64,000 nt of DNA from Alphaproteobacteria bacterium (GTDB lineage Bacteria > Pseudomonadota > Alphaproteobacteria > Micropepsales > Micropepsaceae): the NCBI GenBank assembly GCA_028871795.1, contig JAGWMG010000003.1, forward strand, positions 186,001 to 250,000, read 5' to 3'. Under the pieces are notes generated by a model. The model was given only the letters and a program-made list of their open reading frames with translations. It had not been told where the DNA came from and made no database searches. Below, piece after piece: positions 8,561-17,056 of the stretch. Both the position numbers and the translations under genes were made by a program. Within the stretch, counting starts at the first letter, position 1. Each line of letters opens with the position of its first letter.

Positions 8561-9289
8561 ATGGCGGTATCGCTGTCCGTGGTTGTGCCGGTCAAGGACG
8601 AGGCCGACAATGTCGCCCCGCTGGCGCGCGAGATCGCGGCGGCGATCGCGGGCGAGCCCGATTCGGAGATCATCTTCGTCGACGACGGCTCGAACGACGG
8701 CACCGCTCAGGCACTGTCGGCGCTCAAATCCGAGATTCCTTCCCTGCGCGTGATCCGCCACGCCGCGAACCTGGGACAGAGCCGTGCCATCCGGACGGGG
8801 GTATGCGCCGCGCGCGCGAGTGTCATCGTCACGCTCGACGGCGACGGCCAGAACGATCCCGCCGACATCCCGAAGCTGCTGGCGGAACTGCGCAAGGACG
8901 AAACGCCGCACCGCATCGGCCTGGTCTCGGGCGTGCGCGCGCGCCGTCAGGACACGGCCAGCCGCAAGCTGGCTTCGCGCGCCGCGAATTCGATCCGGCA
9001 ATGGCTGCTCAAGGACAACGCGACCGACAGCGGTTGCGGACTGAAAGCGTTCCGGCGCGAAGCCTTCCTGGCGCTGCCCTATTTCGATCATATCCACCGC
9101 TTCCTCATCACTCTGATGCTGCGCGAGGGTTACGACGTGCGCTTCGTGGACGTGAACCACCGGCCGCGCCTGCACGGAACTTCCAAGTACACCAATTTCA
9201 ATCGTATGCTCGTCGGCATCACCGACCTGTTGGGCGTGAGATGGCTGCAGCGCCGCTTCCGCGGCCGGGCCGAAGCGAAGGAACTATGA
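8561..9289 (+). CDS. GT2 polyprenyl-phosphate glycosyltransferase (DPM-synthase-like)
   Basis: A 242-residue family 2 glycosyltransferase without C-terminal membrane helices. The nucleotide-sugar binding motifs are VVPVKDEADN (residues ~7-16), VDDGSNDGT and the DGDGQND metal motif; the C-terminal part has the HRPRLHGTSKYTNFNRM stretch of the DPM/ArnC-like group. It probably charges undecaprenyl phosphate with a sugar for the divergent ArnT-like enzyme. The start is the ATG at 8561 (MAVSLSVVVPV); the frame is open far upstream but that region is antisense to the ArnT gene. The stop overlaps the next start (ATGA). Confidence 0.9.
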   Translation: MAVSLSVVVPVKDEADNVAPLAREIAAAIAGEPDSEIIFVDDGSNDGTAQALSALKSEIPSLRVIRHAANLGQSRAIRTGVCAARASVIVTLDGDGQNDPADIPKLLAELRKDETPHRIGLVSGVRARRQDTASRKLASRAANSIRQWLLKDNATDSGCGLKAFRREAFLALPYFDHIHRFLITLMLREGYDVRFVDVNHRPRLHGTSKYTNFNRMLVGITDLLGVRWLQRRFRGRAEAKEL

Positions 9290-9606
9290 CGATGGCGCAA
9301 GTGCCTGTTCTGCTCACCACCGAGAACATCTGGCTGCTGTTCGGGCTTTTCGGCCAGACCATGTTCGCCTCGCGCTTCTTCATCCAATTGTTCAAGAGCG
9401 AGATGGCAGGGCGCAGCGTCATCCCCGAGATCTTCTGGTATCTCAGCCTGGGTGGCGGTCTCATCACCCTGGTCTATTCGATCCATCTGGGCAAAGGCGG
9501 AATACCATTCATGCTTGGTCAGTTCGGCGGCCTGTTCGTCTATGCGCGCAATATCCAGTTGGTTTTCCGGGAGAAGAAGCGCGCCAAACTGGGCACCCCG
9601 ACCTAA
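9286..9606 (+). CDS. Lipid-A-disaccharide synthase N-terminal-domain membrane protein
   Basis: A 106-residue protein with three predicted transmembrane helices. It matches the small free-standing LAB_N domain family (FGLFGQTMFASRFFIQ, then EIFWYLSLGGG and GQFGGLFVYARNIQL). The domain was named from its occurrence next to LpxB, and its biochemical role is not established. Translationally coupled to the GT2 gene by a 4-base ATGA overlap. The GT2/LAB_N/ArnT-like trio recurs in Proteobacteria and points to modification of lipid A or another envelope glycolipid. Confidence 0.85.
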   Translation: MTMAQVPVLLTTENIWLLFGLFGQTMFASRFFIQLFKSEMAGRSVIPEIFWYLSLGGGLITLVYSIHLGKGGIPFMLGQFGGLFVYARNIQLVFREKKRAKLGTPT

Positions 9607-9613
9607 TCGCAAA

Positions 9614-9635
9614 TCGCTTCCCGCTCGGGAAGCGA
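9614..9635. terminator. Perfect hairpin between convergent genes
   Basis: Ten-base arms TCGCTTCCCG and CGGGAAGCGA separated by two bases, 8 bases after the LAB_N stop and before the convergent membrane-protein gene. There is no T-run after it, so it is only a terminator-like structure and may act for both directions. Confidence 0.4.
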
Positions 9636-9690
9636 CTCGCGGCCCAAATGCCAAGGAAATCCCTTCGCCACAGTCAGAACGTTTGACGCT

Positions 9691-10155
9691 CTAATTGTCG
9701 CCGACGCCTATGGTGCGTCTCAACGTTCTAGCATTGATCATCACGGCAACGACGGCCGCAGCCAAGCTGATGAAGGTCAGCACCAGGAATTCGGTGTTGT
9801 TGAAGATACTGAAAACGCCAACCTTCGCCGTGCCCAAAACGAACAAGATCAACTGGACGACGCCCATCCCGATCATCCCGAGCGCTTCCATCGTATTGTC
9901 AATGCCGGGGTGGGAAACCTTCATCTGCTCGACCAGAGCCACGACTGCGCTGACGAGTAAGAGAACCTCGACCCAAGACAGGTGGTACGCGCCCCATGCG
10001 AGCTGCGCCCTCGGATCGGCGATGACACTTTTGCCGATCAAGTAGAGGATCAGAACAAACAAGAACAGAGGTATGAATCTGAACCAACCGCCCGGATGGC
10101 CCGGATGAATATCCAGATGCGTAGAAGTGTGTTCGTCGTGATATTGATCCACCAT
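9691..10155 (-). CDS. Four-helix membrane protein, function unknown
   Basis: A 154-residue protein with a His-rich polar N-terminus (HDEHTSTHLDIHPGHPGG, residues ~6-23) followed by about four hydrophobic segments (FIPLFLFVLILYLIG; LSWVEVLLLVSAVVALV; MIGMGVVQLILFVLG; FLVLTFISLAAAVVAVMI). The His-rich head could bind a metal, but that is speculation. I do not recognise a named family. It is convergent with the LAB_N gene and stands alone, upstream of tRNA-Ser on the other strand. Confidence 0.75.
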   Translation of the reverse strand: MVDQYHDEHTSTHLDIHPGHPGGWFRFIPLFLFVLILYLIGKSVIADPRAQLAWGAYHLSWVEVLLLVSAVVALVEQMKVSHPGIDNTMEALGMIGMGVVQLILFVLGTAKVGVFSIFNNTEFLVLTFISLAAAVVAVMINARTLRRTIGVGDN

Positions 10156-10354
10156 CTTACCCTCCCCGCAAACCCACCTGCGGCAGTCTCGGCATGGCGA
10201 ACGGCGATGTCAATCGCTAACTAAGTTGTTCCGGCATCGTAGTAAATCGAGCGTAGGGCGTTACGAAGCATCCGATGCTTGGCGCGGCGGCTCCGCGCGC
10301 GCTTGGCGCAGCGCCGGGCCGGGGCGGCCGTCAGTTTGCTTTGTGCCGTAAATC

Positions 10355-12121
10355 CTATAAATGCGTCCGCTCGGAGCGGAGCCCGGCGAGCCGTTTCGCC
10401 GTCAGGCTGCGTGGCCGAAAAGACGCGGACAGGTGGCCGAGTGGCTGAAGGCGCACGCCTGGAAAGTGTGTGAACGGTGCTGAGCCGTTCCGAGGGTTCG
10501 AATCCCTCCCTGTCCGCCAGTTCAGAACAGAACTGCGAACGCCGGGCGCAGCCGGCTTTACGCCGGCCGCGGCGGTCAAGGTCTGAAGCAGGTTGCTCTT
10601 CGAACCGATGATGCGGACTTCGCGGTCTGCGACCTCGACGCGCTGGGCGAGCGCGCGGAGATGGTCGCGGCGATAACCGCCGCCGTCGATCCTGATGCGT
10701 TCGCGCGCCGTCCTGGCGAACCTCTGGACCATCTGCGGCGTGATGGATTGCTGCGTTGACGATTCCAGCATTGCGGCGGCACGCGCCGCGTCGGCTTGTG
10801 CTTGGTCACGGATCGCCTTGAGGCTCGCGATGCGCTCCTTCAGCGCCGGGTCGTCGAGATCGGCGACACCGGCCTCGATGGCGTCATAGAGCCGCTTGAG
10901 CCGCAGGTCAGTCTCGGCGGCGCGCTTGCTCAGTTCGGCGACGTGCTGGCGGCGGCGCTCGGCCCGCTCCTGCCGGCGGTCGAGGACGGACGCCAATATT
11001 TCCTCGAGCCGTTCCGGCTGGAGCAAACGATCGGCGAGATGCTCCGCGACGAGGTTATCCAGCTTCTCCATCGGGATCGAGCGGCCCTTGCAGCCGGTCT
11101 CGCCCTGCCGGGCTTTGATCGAGCATGTGTAGTAGCGATACCGCCCTCCCTTGCCGGTCCTGAGCGTCATGGCGCCGCCGCAGGCGGCGCAGAAGCAGAT
11201 GCCGGTAAGGAGGGTCGGACCGCTCACGACCCGCGCCGGCGTGACCTTCGGATTCCGAGCGTGCAGATGCGCCTACACGGCGTCGAACGTCGTCTGATCG
11301 ATCAGCGGCGGCACCTCGACGGTAACGATCTCGCTGGCCGGTTTCAGCATCTTGTTCTTGGCGCGCTTGTTGAACTCGTGGCGGCCGACATAGGTCGTCC
11401 GCGTCAGAATGCGATGCACTTGGCCGATGCCCCATCGCCCGCCGTCGCGGGTGAAGATGCGATGCTGGTTGAGATGGGTCGCGATGTTCTTGACGCCCAT
11501 CGGGCCGGATGTGCCGTCGCCTTCCAAGGCGAGGCGATAGATCAGCCGCACCGTGTCGGCGTGCAGCGGATCGATTTCCAGCTTCTTCTTGACCTTGGCG
11601 CCCCGCTGCTCGGCCGCGACGATACGGTAGCCGATCGGCGGCAGCGAGCCGTTCCAGAATCCCTGCCGGGCATTTTCCTTCAGGGCGCGCAGAACGTGCT
11701 TGGCGTTCTCCTTGGACTGATATTCGTCGAACAGCGCCATGATCTGCCGCATCATGACGTGCATTGGGTCGTCGCCCATCTCCTGCGTGATCGAGACAAG
11801 CCGGACGCCGTTCTTCGCCAGCCTGCGGACGTAGAACTCCAACTCGAAGTGGTCGCGGAAGAAGCGTGAGAAGCTGTGGACGATGACGATATCGAATGGC
11901 GCGGGCTTGCTGGTGCCCGCCTCGATCATGCGCTGGAACTCGGGGCGTCGGTCATTCGTGGCGGATGCACCTGGCTCCACATAGGTTTCGACGAGTTGGT
12001 AACCGCGCGATGCGCAATAGGCTTCGCCCTGACGCTTCTGATCGGGAATCGAGACATCGTGCTCGGCCTGCCGCGCCGTCGAGACGCGCAGGTACAAGGC
12101 GGCGCGCAGAGGCACGGTCAT
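10355..12121 (-). pseudogene. Large serine recombinase, split by an in-frame amber codon
   Basis: Site-specific recombinase of the resolvase/large serine integrase type. The N-terminal catalytic domain is intact: LYLRVSTARQ with the nucleophilic serine near residue 14, then the recombinase domain up to DQTTFDAV. A TAG at 11273-11275 stops the frame, and the same frame resumes immediately (AHLHARNPKVTPARVVSGPT) into the zinc ribbon (CFCAACGG...YYTC...GCKG) and a coiled-coil tail. A single C-to-T change of a CAG codon explains the break. After about 10540 the frame runs antisense through tRNA-Ser, giving a spurious tail (WRTGRDSNPR). The gene probably integrated the neighbouring element and is now inactive, unless the amber codon is suppressed or read through. 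Confidence 0.88.
10427..10519 (+). tRNA. tRNA-Ser (anticodon GGA)
   Basis: Complete class II tRNA. Acceptor arms GGACAGG and CCTGTCC pair perfectly; the D-arm is GCCGAGTGGCTGAAGGC, the anticodon loop CTGGAAA (GGA), the long variable arm GAACGGTGCTGAGCCGTTC, and the T-arm GAGGGTTCGAATCCCTC, with discriminator G and an encoded CCA. Reads UCC and UCU codons. A weak -10-like TATAAA lies at 10356-10361. The 3' end abuts a serine-recombinase pseudogene in opposite orientation, making this tRNA the probable attachment site of the element to its right. Confidence 0.97.
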
Positions 12122-12139
12122 CGCGATTGTCCTCTCAGA

Positions 12140-12358
12140 TCATCGGTGCGGCCCGAACAGCTCATCGAAGAGATCGCCGAACCATGCCTCGAACACGTCG
12201 AGCTCGGCGTCCGTGATCGGTACAGGGTTGGGCCAATCGTCCAGGATGGTCCATGCTTTAACATCGTGCTTGGGCGGGCGACCGATGCGCGGCCAGGGCA
12301 CCGGCTCGATGTACAGATCGTCAGGCAGAACGCCCAAGCTGGCGCGTGGTCGGGACAT
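12140..12358 (-). CDS. Small acidic protein upstream of the recombinase
   Basis: A 72-residue acidic protein (WPRIGRPPKHDVKAW, then ITDAELDVFEAWFGDLFDELFG). It ends 18 bases before the recombinase start on the same strand, so the two were probably co-transcribed. I believe similar small proteins accompany serine recombinases in alphaproteobacterial elements, but I know of no function. The conserved-looking acidic C-terminal helix argues that it is a real gene and not noise. Confidence 0.6.
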   Translation of the reverse strand: MSRPRASLGVLPDDLYIEPVPWPRIGRPPKHDVKAWTILDDWPNPVPITDAELDVFEAWFGDLFDELFGPHR

Positions 12359-12552
12359 CCCGGCAGCATTGCATCACGCCGCACCAGAACGAACGGCCTG
12401 TCTCTATCCCGCAGCCCCCTTTTCCTTCCCGGCAAATCGGCAACGATGGGAGCGCTCGCGCTCATTTCGAACCTCGATCGCTTGGCAAGCCCTCGCCGGG
12501 CCGGCGACAGCCGGTCAAGGCCGCACAGCCGCGAAGCGGTGGCGCGGAACGC

Positions 12553-12572
12553 GCCAGCCTTGACGGGCTGGC
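12553..12572. terminator. Hairpin downstream of tumA
   Basis: Seven-base arms GCCAGCC and GGCTGGC around TTGACG, about 37 bases past the tumA stop on the minus strand. No T-run follows, so this is only a possible terminator. The rest of 12359-12608 shows nothing recognisable. Confidence 0.3.
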
Positions 12573-12608
12573 GGCGGTCCGGCCTGCTCGCGCCAAAGCG
12601 GTCATGGT

Positions 12609-12986
12609 TCAGCCTGCCTTGCGCGACAGCGTAAGGGGCAGGTCCAGTTCCACCCGGTCGTGCATGACCTTGGGCGTAATCCGGCCGCGCTGGCCACGTT
12701 CGAGGCGGACCAAGCCGTAGCCTTCCATGGTCCGCAGCGTGCGCGACAGGTTCGACTTCGCCTTGCCGGTGATCCGCGCCAGCTCATCGAGCGAGCCGGG
12801 CGCCTTTTCGGCGATGACACGCAGCAGTTCGCGGTTGCCGGCCGACAGAACTTTGGCGAAGGACTCGGTCGAAGTGAACCAGACCTTGGGATCGTCGGCC
12901 GCCACGCGACGTTCGCCGCGCGCCACGGCCATGGTGCGCGCCTTCATCTCGTCGTAGCTGGCGATGCCGACCTTCAGCGTCGTCAT
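12609..12986 (-). CDS. tumA: TumA-like antitoxin / HTH DNA-binding protein
   Basis: A 125-residue winged-helix protein of the HVO_A0114/TumA type. The N-terminal third is MTTLKVGIASYDEMKARTMAVA; the HTH core is LDELARITGKAKSNLSRTLRTMEGYGLVRLE (two parts around residues 66-96), where the second helix is the likely recognition helix. It overlaps the upstream TumE gene by four bases (ATGA at 12983-12986), the normal toxin-then-antitoxin order for this pair. It is expected to neutralise TumE and to repress its own promoter, which would lie upstream of 13339. Confidence 0.8.
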   Translation of the reverse strand: MTTLKVGIASYDEMKARTMAVARGERRVAADDPKVWFTSTESFAKVLSAGNRELLRVIAEKAPGSLDELARITGKAKSNLSRTLRTMEGYGLVRLERGQRGRITPKVMHDRVELDLPLTLSRKAG

Positions 12987-13339
12987 GGGATCACTCCTCT
13001 TTCCCGCAGCACCGTGTCCACCATCGTCCAGAAGTCAGCGAGCAACGTCGCCGCGTCCCGGTACTCATAGGGCCGGATGCTTCGCAGCCGGTGGCGATGG
13101 TCCTGTGGTGCGCCGCGCTTCTGCCGCCCTACAGGATGCGCGTTGTCGAACCCGACCAGCCGCTCGCCCTCCGGCCCGTGCAGCGTGAGCGAGTAGTCGA
13201 TGCCGTGCGGCTTCTCCGGCGACACCGGCACTCGCGTCACCACGAACCGGACCCAGTGGCCGCCCTCCGGGTCCACCACGAGAACCTGCCCGTCGAGGTC
13301 GAGAAGCACATCGAGGGTCGGGTCACGCGGCTTCGTCAC
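12983..13339 (-). CDS. tumE: TumE-like toxin (DUF6516)
   Basis: A 118-residue protein of the TumE family: acidic N-terminus (LLDLDGQVLVVDPEGGHWVRF), then HGIDYSLTLHGPEGERLVGFDNAH and the C-terminal HRLRSIRPYEYRDAATLLADF. TumE is the toxin of a type II-like toxin-antitoxin module; its target is not firmly known to me. First gene of the pair, translationally coupled to TumA. Position inside the tRNA-Ser-associated mobile region fits a role in stabilising the element. Confidence 0.8.
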   Translation of the reverse strand: MTKPRDPTLDVLLDLDGQVLVVDPEGGHWVRFVVTRVPVSPEKPHGIDYSLTLHGPEGERLVGFDNAHPVGRQKRGAPQDHRHRLRSIRPYEYRDAATLLADFWTMVDTVLRERGVIP

Positions 13340-13663
13340 GCCATTTAGTTATCATACTGAAGCAACACAAGCAAGGGAGGGCTTTGGGCGGCTATAGGAT
13401 GGGCGGCTGGCGCTCGGAGCATTGATATCATTGAGCTTTCGGCTAGAAGCGCCAGCAAGGGGTGTTTCCTAGTTGGCGCAGATTCTGCAATGAACCCAAT
13501 GAGATACACCCCAACCGACGGCGCGCCGTTTTAACTTGCCGTCCAATAGCCGCGCCGATCGCAGACCAAAGTACGTGAACGCCGGTATCGCGCCTGAGGT
13601 GCTGCCCGGCGATTTGTGATAGCTTCATTTCTGGTTGGCAGTGCACTTTGCTTCGGGGGATCC
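13340..13663. other. Intergenic stretch between tumE and the coiled-coil membrane gene
   Basis: About 320 bases between divergent genes, so it must hold both promoters. A TAGTTATCATACTGAAGC stretch just upstream of tumE (13346-13363) is AT-richer and is a plausible promoter/operator zone. No gene or repeat could be supported. Confidence 0.4.
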
Positions 13664-14332
13664 ATGCCTGATAGCGCGAAACTGAATGAAGCCAGGGACC
13701 GGACTAAGGCCTGCCATCAGGAACTCGTCGAGTTGGAAATCCGTGCCGGCATCGCCGAAGCGGCGGAAAAACTAAGAACAGAGCCGCCGCACTACCATCT
13801 CGTCTATGACGCGGCGGAACCTTACAGCGACGCTCAGCGAGAGGCAGAGCAAGCGGAGGAGACATTTCATCAGCAGCGCACCACTCGCCGTATTCGCGAC
13901 CTGTATTTCGCGGTCCAGGATGCCGAGCTCCGCAAAGAGTTGATCGCGAAGGACCGCGAAGAAGGAACCTTTGCGCTACGCTACTGGCAGCAGGAGCTGT
14001 CTGATGCAGCCGCTAAGCTCGATATAGCACGCTCGGCGCAGAAACGTTGGTGGGTCTGGGCGTCCGTGTGGGGCATCGCGCTGCTCGCACTAGGATTCTA
14101 CTTCTTCGGGCTAATCGGTGCCCTGGGCGGCGTACTGGTGGGGTATCTCAATGGGCGGCGCATGGAGCATGAGGCCGTCCGCGCGCGCGACTCCGCCGTG
14201 TCCGACGCGGAACGGGAACTAAAGGAGGCCGAGGATACCTGGAACGACGTACGCAATCAGCCGCAAACATTTTCGCAGCGAGAGGCAAAGACGGGCGAGC
14301 CTGACCCCGAAAGCCTTTTGCGCGCTGTGTGA
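13664..14332 (+). CDS. Coiled-coil protein with a central membrane hairpin, function unknown
   Basis: A 222-residue protein. Charged helical N-terminal half (residues ~1-120, rich in E/K/R/Q), then two adjacent hydrophobic segments (WWVWASVWGIALLALGFYFFG and LIGALGGVLVGYLNG, roughly residues 125-160), then a second charged helix (RRMEHEAVRARDSAVSD). Both ends would face the same side of the membrane. The start is the ATG at 13664 preceded by GGGGGA. Convergent with the nuclease-like gene. I recognise no family; such architectures occur in membrane effectors of defence systems and in structural proteins. Confidence 0.7.
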   Translation: MPDSAKLNEARDRTKACHQELVELEIRAGIAEAAEKLRTEPPHYHLVYDAAEPYSDAQREAEQAEETFHQQRTTRRIRDLYFAVQDAELRKELIAKDREEGTFALRYWQQELSDAAAKLDIARSAQKRWWVWASVWGIALLALGFYFFGLIGALGGVLVGYLNGRRMEHEAVRARDSAVSDAERELKEAEDTWNDVRNQPQTFSQREAKTGEPDPESLLRAV

Positions 14333-14357
14333 CGGTAGAAATCAGCTTCGACGATGC

Positions 14358-15140
14358 TCACTGCACTATCCAAGAACGATCCGGTGTGCATATGAATAAT
14401 CGACGAGAGGCTGACTCGGACGTAGCGGAATAAAATTTAGGTTTAGCGTCGAATATAATCTCAATTTCCGGAAGAGTATTCGTTTTCATGAAATCTTGGA
14501 TTTGTCCGAAATAATCCTCTGCATATTCATTTAGTAAATCGTCGAAATTGAGAATTACGTAGACGATTCGTCGCGCAATCTCATCAGAACAATACGATCT
14601 CATCTGCGTCTCGGCAATTCTCAGCGTGGCAATTAATTTGTCAAAGAAGCCGTCAGGCAAAGTGCCTTGTGTACTGCCCGAAACTATCTGTCCGCGTGCT
14701 ACTGCGCTACGCGACGCGGCTTCGATATCAGATGGATTGATGGTCTTGACCTCGCAGAAGACGCGCTTGGCTCCCAGCTTCCCTTCCAGGTCAGGAGTCT
14801 TCTGTCCTGGAGCGGACGACACCGGGATGAAGGTCACATCTGTACAATCGAGTGTCGTCAGGTAGTTGTAGCCTTTGGCCTCGTTCAGTTTATCGAAGGC
14901 CGCTTGCCAACCGCGGACCTCATGCCTTCTTTCGAACAGGGGGAGAACCTGGTCCTTGAGAAACTTCCATGCGGCCGCGTCCAATCCGGCCAGCTCAGCC
15001 TCAAGATGAACGAAGTGCTTCCGCTTGACCGGGTTATCCGCCACGGATTGATCGAAATTATCAAAGTAGGTGCCCGAACATCCTCGATTCAGCACGCAAT
15101 CCCGGATTTCGCAGATTCTGGGCAAATCGTTGCGGCACAT
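14358..15140 (-). CDS. Protein with a PD-(D/E)XK-like nuclease motif, function unknown
   Basis: A 260-residue soluble protein. The N-terminus has several cysteines (CRNDLPRICEIRDCVLNRGC), then a helical region. Around residues 116-133, TPDLEGKLGAKRVFCEVKT matches the PD-(D/E)XK pattern (Asp, ~12 residues, Glu-x-Lys) of restriction-endonuclease-fold enzymes. The C-terminal half has IVYVILNFDDLLNEYAEDYF and no recognised domain. Its base composition, especially the last third, is clearly more AT-rich than the window, suggesting transfer. Located at the end of the tRNA-Ser mobile region. It may be a DNA-acting defence or element protein; catalytic activity is inference. Confidence 0.65.
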   Translation of the reverse strand: MCRNDLPRICEIRDCVLNRGCSGTYFDNFDQSVADNPVKRKHFVHLEAELAGLDAAAWKFLKDQVLPLFERRHEVRGWQAAFDKLNEAKGYNYLTTLDCTDVTFIPVSSAPGQKTPDLEGKLGAKRVFCEVKTINPSDIEAASRSAVARGQIVSGSTQGTLPDGFFDKLIATLRIAETQMRSYCSDEIARRIVYVILNFDDLLNEYAEDYFGQIQDFMKTNTLPEIEIIFDAKPKFYSATSESASRRLFICTPDRSWIVQ

Positions 15141-15263
15141 GGTTAGTCTCCCGGAACCCAGGGTAGCCCATCATAGGGCTATGGCGTAGACATAGTGCTC
15201 ATCATCGTCGGTCGCGGCCCGCCAGTCTTCGCTGCTTCGCAGCTTCGCCTTGGCAGGCCGCCC

Positions 15264-16982
15264 TCACGAACCGGCAGCCTTCGCCATGGCGAAGTCCGCG
15301 TCGGCGCCCGCCTTGTCGCCCAGCTTCCGCTCGACCAGGCCGCGCTGATAATGAGCGTCGGCGTAGCCGGGCGCAGCCTTGAGCGCGGCGGTGAAGTCGA
15401 TCAGCGCCAGATCGTCCGCGCCGTCCCGCGCATGCATCTTGCCGCGCAGGAAGTAGGCCGCCGCCGAATCCGGCTTGAACTTGATCGCGAGATCGCAGTC
15501 GGCCAACGCCTCGCCTTCCCGGCCGTCGACCAGCAGAACGGACGCCAAGCGCACATAAATCTCCCCGAGATAGAACGCCGGCGCCAGTTTGGCCGCCTTT
15601 GCGTAATCCGCGAGTGCTTGCGCATCATTGCCCTGCCGCGACATCAGGAAGGCGCGATTGTTGTAAGCGATCCAATCGTCCGCGTCGCGCGCCAGGGCGC
15701 GCCCATAATCCGCCAGCGCGCCGTCCGCGTCGCCGGCGTCGTCGCGGATGTCCGCGCGTCGGCGAAAATGCTCCGCCGCCGGATCGATGGCGATGGCGGC
15801 ATCGAGATCGGCCAGGGCCGCTGCATACTTGTGCAACTCGACATAAGCATCCGCCCGATTGGCGAGAATGGTGACGTCCTGCGGCGTCAGCGCGAGGGCG
15901 CCGCCGTAATCGGCGACCGCCAAGTCGAATTTCCGCATACGGTTGTAGACGAGCCCGCGATTGTTGAGGCTAACGGCGTCCTTCGGGTCGCGCTTCAACG
16001 CATCGCCATAGTCGCGCAGCGCCTTGGGGTAATCGCCCTTGTCGCTGTAGGCGTCACCACGATGACGCAGCGCCGCGCCGGAATTCGGCGACAGGACGTG
16101 GGCCCGGCTGAAATCAGCGATTGCCGGATCGTAATCGCCGTTCCTTGCATAAACCTGGCCGCGATTTTCGAACGCCGTGACATAGCTTGCATCGAGCGCG
16201 ACGGCCCTGGAGAAGGCGGCCAACGCCCAATCGCGCGCACCGCGCTTGTCGTAAACGCAGCCAAGATTGTTGTAGGCGACGGCGTCGGCCGGGTTCAACC
16301 GGATCGCCTGCGCATAATCGGCGATGGCAAGGTCTTCCTGGTTCTGCTCGTCGCGAGCGTCGCCGCGGTCGCGATAGGCGAGCGCGTAATCGGGATCGAG
16401 TGCGATGGCCTGGCCGTAGTCGGCTATGGCGCGGTCGTTGTCGCCCTTCCCGTACCAGGCCTTGCCGCGGTTCTCAAAATAGACCGCGCCGCGGGGGCGG
16501 AGCTTGATCGCCCGGTCGTAGTCGGCAAGCGCCCTATCGTAGAGGCCGAGGCGAGCATAGGCATAGCCGCGGTTGTTGAACGCGTTGTCGTCTTCCGGGT
16601 CCAGCTTAATGGCGCGGCTGTAATCGGATACCGCAAGGTCGTCCCGGTTCCGATCATCGTAGTAATCGGCCCGGCGCGTGTAGGCGAGTTGATCGTCCGG
16701 GGCCAGCTTGATGGTGCGCGACAGATCGGCGATGGCCTCGTCGATCTTGCCATTCTGCCGGTAGGCGGCGGCACGCTGCAGATAGACGGACGCGGCATCT
16801 CGCGGCGGCAGGCCCGCCTCCGCCAGCAAGGACGAACATGCCGAAACCTGCTCGTCGAAAGTAATGCCGCTGCCGCCCTTGCAGACGAACCGGGTCAGAC
16901 CCTGCGGCGCGGGTCCCTCAAACACCAGCGCCGCACCGATCAAGCCGACGGCCAATCCCCCCCACACGAGATACGCACGCAT
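15264..16982 (-). CDS. Tetratricopeptide-repeat protein (15 TPRs), exported or membrane-anchored
   Basis: A 572-residue protein. An N-terminal hydrophobic segment (YLVWGGLAVGLIGAALVF) probably targets it to the periplasm or anchors it. A short Cys-containing region (CKGGSGITFDEQVSACSSLL) precedes about fifteen near-perfect 34-residue TPRs of the form AYNNRGxxYxxxGxxDxAIADYxxAIxLxP, running to the C-terminus. TPRs form a superhelix for protein binding; the partner is unknown. I start at the ATG at 16982, because upstream open frame lacks sensible sequence. Confidence 0.88.
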   Translation of the reverse strand: MRAYLVWGGLAVGLIGAALVFEGPAPQGLTRFVCKGGSGITFDEQVSACSSLLAEAGLPPRDAASVYLQRAAAYRQNGKIDEAIADLSRTIKLAPDDQLAYTRRADYYDDRNRDDLAVSDYSRAIKLDPEDDNAFNNRGYAYARLGLYDRALADYDRAIKLRPRGAVYFENRGKAWYGKGDNDRAIADYGQAIALDPDYALAYRDRGDARDEQNQEDLAIADYAQAIRLNPADAVAYNNLGCVYDKRGARDWALAAFSRAVALDASYVTAFENRGQVYARNGDYDPAIADFSRAHVLSPNSGAALRHRGDAYSDKGDYPKALRDYGDALKRDPKDAVSLNNRGLVYNRMRKFDLAVADYGGALALTPQDVTILANRADAYVELHKYAAALADLDAAIAIDPAAEHFRRRADIRDDAGDADGALADYGRALARDADDWIAYNNRAFLMSRQGNDAQALADYAKAAKLAPAFYLGEIYVRLASVLLVDGREGEALADCDLAIKFKPDSAAAYFLRGKMHARDGADDLALIDFTAALKAAPGYADAHYQRGLVERKLGDKAGADADFAMAKAAGS

Positions 16983-17056
16983 CCCACACTCCCCGCTCCC
17001 CGCAAACGCTAGCACAACTCCTCTTTTGCGTCGCGTCGGGGGGCAGCGGCATCCGT

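Noticed and set aside
10355-10540. C-terminal extension of the recombinase (WRTGRDSNPR...)
   Set aside because: This is translation of the antisense of tRNA-Ser, a well-known artefact; the functional protein should end near 10540.
15195-17012. Plus-strand open frame of 605 codons
   Set aside because: It mirrors the 15 TPRs of the minus-strand gene; its own repetitiveness is a by-product of those repeats.
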